A stretch of DNA of 64,000 nt, from the NCBI GenBank assembly GCA_032622095.1, contig CP136064.1, forward strand, positions 868,001-932,000, written 5' to 3'. This DNA is from Siphonodentalium dalli (lineage: Eukaryota > Mollusca > Scaphopoda > Gadilida > Siphonodentaliidae). This document shows, piece after piece, positions 63,301 to 64,000 of this stretch (the stretch's first letter is position 1; each line of letters starts with the position of its first letter). The notes beneath the pieces were generated by a model, which saw nothing but the letters and a program-made list of their open reading frames with translations, was not told where the DNA came from and searched no databases. The position numbers and the translations under genes are program-made.

Positions 63301-64000
63301 GGTTACATGGTGGAGTACGGTTGGATATTTTCAATTTTGCGCATGTTTCTCCATACCGCGCCATGTAAAATCTGGCCATATCCGAATCGGGTTGTCATTT
63401 ACAATGACTGCAGAAAATAAATATCTTCATGTTGGAATGCAAATGTATGTTTAAAGGAACAGATGTATCTCAACTTAAAGGGACATAAGTAACACAGTCT
63501 CCAACTTAAAGAGGTGTCTGATTTAGACTGGTTCCATGGTGGAGTACGGTTGGATATTTTCTATTTAGCGCATGTTTCTCCATACCGCGCCATGTCAAAT
63601 CTGGCCATATCCGAATCGGGTTGTCATTTACAATGACTACAGAAAATAAATATCTTCATGTTGGAATGCAAATGTATGTTTAGAGGAACAGATGTATCTC
63701 AACTTAAAGGGACATAAGTAACACAGTCACCAACTTTAAGGGGTATCTGCTATAGACTGGTTCCATGGTGGAGTACGGTTGGATATTTACTATTTGGCGC
63801 ATGTTTCTCCATACCGCGCCATGTCAAATCTGGCCATATCCGAATCGGGTTGTCATTTACAATGACTACAGAAAATAAATATCTTCATGTTGGAATGCAA
63901 ATGTATGTTTAAAGGAACAGATGTATCTCAACTTAAAGGGACATAAGTAACACAGTCACCAACTTAAAGGGGTATCTGCTATAGACTGGTTCCATGGTGG

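Larger units (their letters stand above)
49330..64000 (+). repeat. 229-bp satellite array, right arm (about 64 monomers)
   Basis: Same satellite and orientation as the left arm. The first 8 bases (CTGGTTCC) complete the monomer interrupted at 40878 (221 + 8 = 229). The first full monomer has GGCGCTTG, the type that follows CTGTAAGG in other HOR copies. GGCGCTTG landmark monomers at 49338, 52086, 54834, 56895 and about 60101 give periods of 12, 12, 9 and 14 monomers. The 20-monomer marker GCTAAGAC is absent. The array continues beyond the window. Confidence 0.97.

Overview
KIND OF DNA. This is eukaryotic, almost certainly animal, heterochromatic DNA. About 55.5 of the 64 kb is one satellite family with a 229-bp monomer, arranged in long higher-order repeats (HORs). 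The array is interrupted once by an 8,451-bp tyrosine-recombinase retrotransposon. No host gene, tRNA or rRNA is visible. The element type (gag, then RT-RNase H, then tyrosine recombinase, with split direct repeats) is common in aquatic invertebrates and some vertebrates and fungi. I cannot name the species from the sequence; a marine or freshwater invertebrate is a guess. LAYOUT. (1) 1-40878: about 178.5 satellite monomers in head-to-tail + orientation. From the start to about 27.5 kb the array follows a 20-monomer HOR of 4,579 bp. One 228-bp monomer per unit serves as a marker, and there are 4-monomer (915 bp) and 5-monomer (1,145 bp) internal duplications. From about 27.6 to 37 kb it changes to an 8-monomer HOR of 1,832 bp, then to mixed blocks. 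(2) 40879-49329: a Ngaro-like (DIRS-order) retrotransposon. It carries A1 (612 bp), gag, RT-RNase H and tyrosine recombinase, B1 (985 bp), A2 (612 bp), an 839-bp unique spacer containing a minisatellite, and B2 (994 bp). A1/A2 and B1/B2 are nearly identical. (3) 49330-64000: about 64 more satellite monomers with HOR periods of 12, 12, 9 and 14 monomers. HOW IT WORKS. The element interrupts one monomer after its 221st base (phase set on the ATG of ATGGTGGAG), and the remaining 8 bases follow the element. Nothing is duplicated or lost, as expected when a circular cDNA integrates by tyrosine recombinase. Gag supplies a nucleic-acid-binding particle protein with three zinc-binding clusters. RT-RNase H copies the RNA. 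The recombinase inserts the circle, whose junction should equal the internal B1-A2 junction, where a 14-bp inverted repeat and a smaller dyad are seen. The RT frame has no usable ATG. It lies in the same frame as gag behind one TGA, so it is probably made by stop-codon readthrough. All three frames look intact and the repeats hardly differ, so the insertion is young and possibly active. CAUTION. Everything here was read by eye. HOR spacings come from coordinates of diagnostic variants. Family calls come from motif recognition, not a search.
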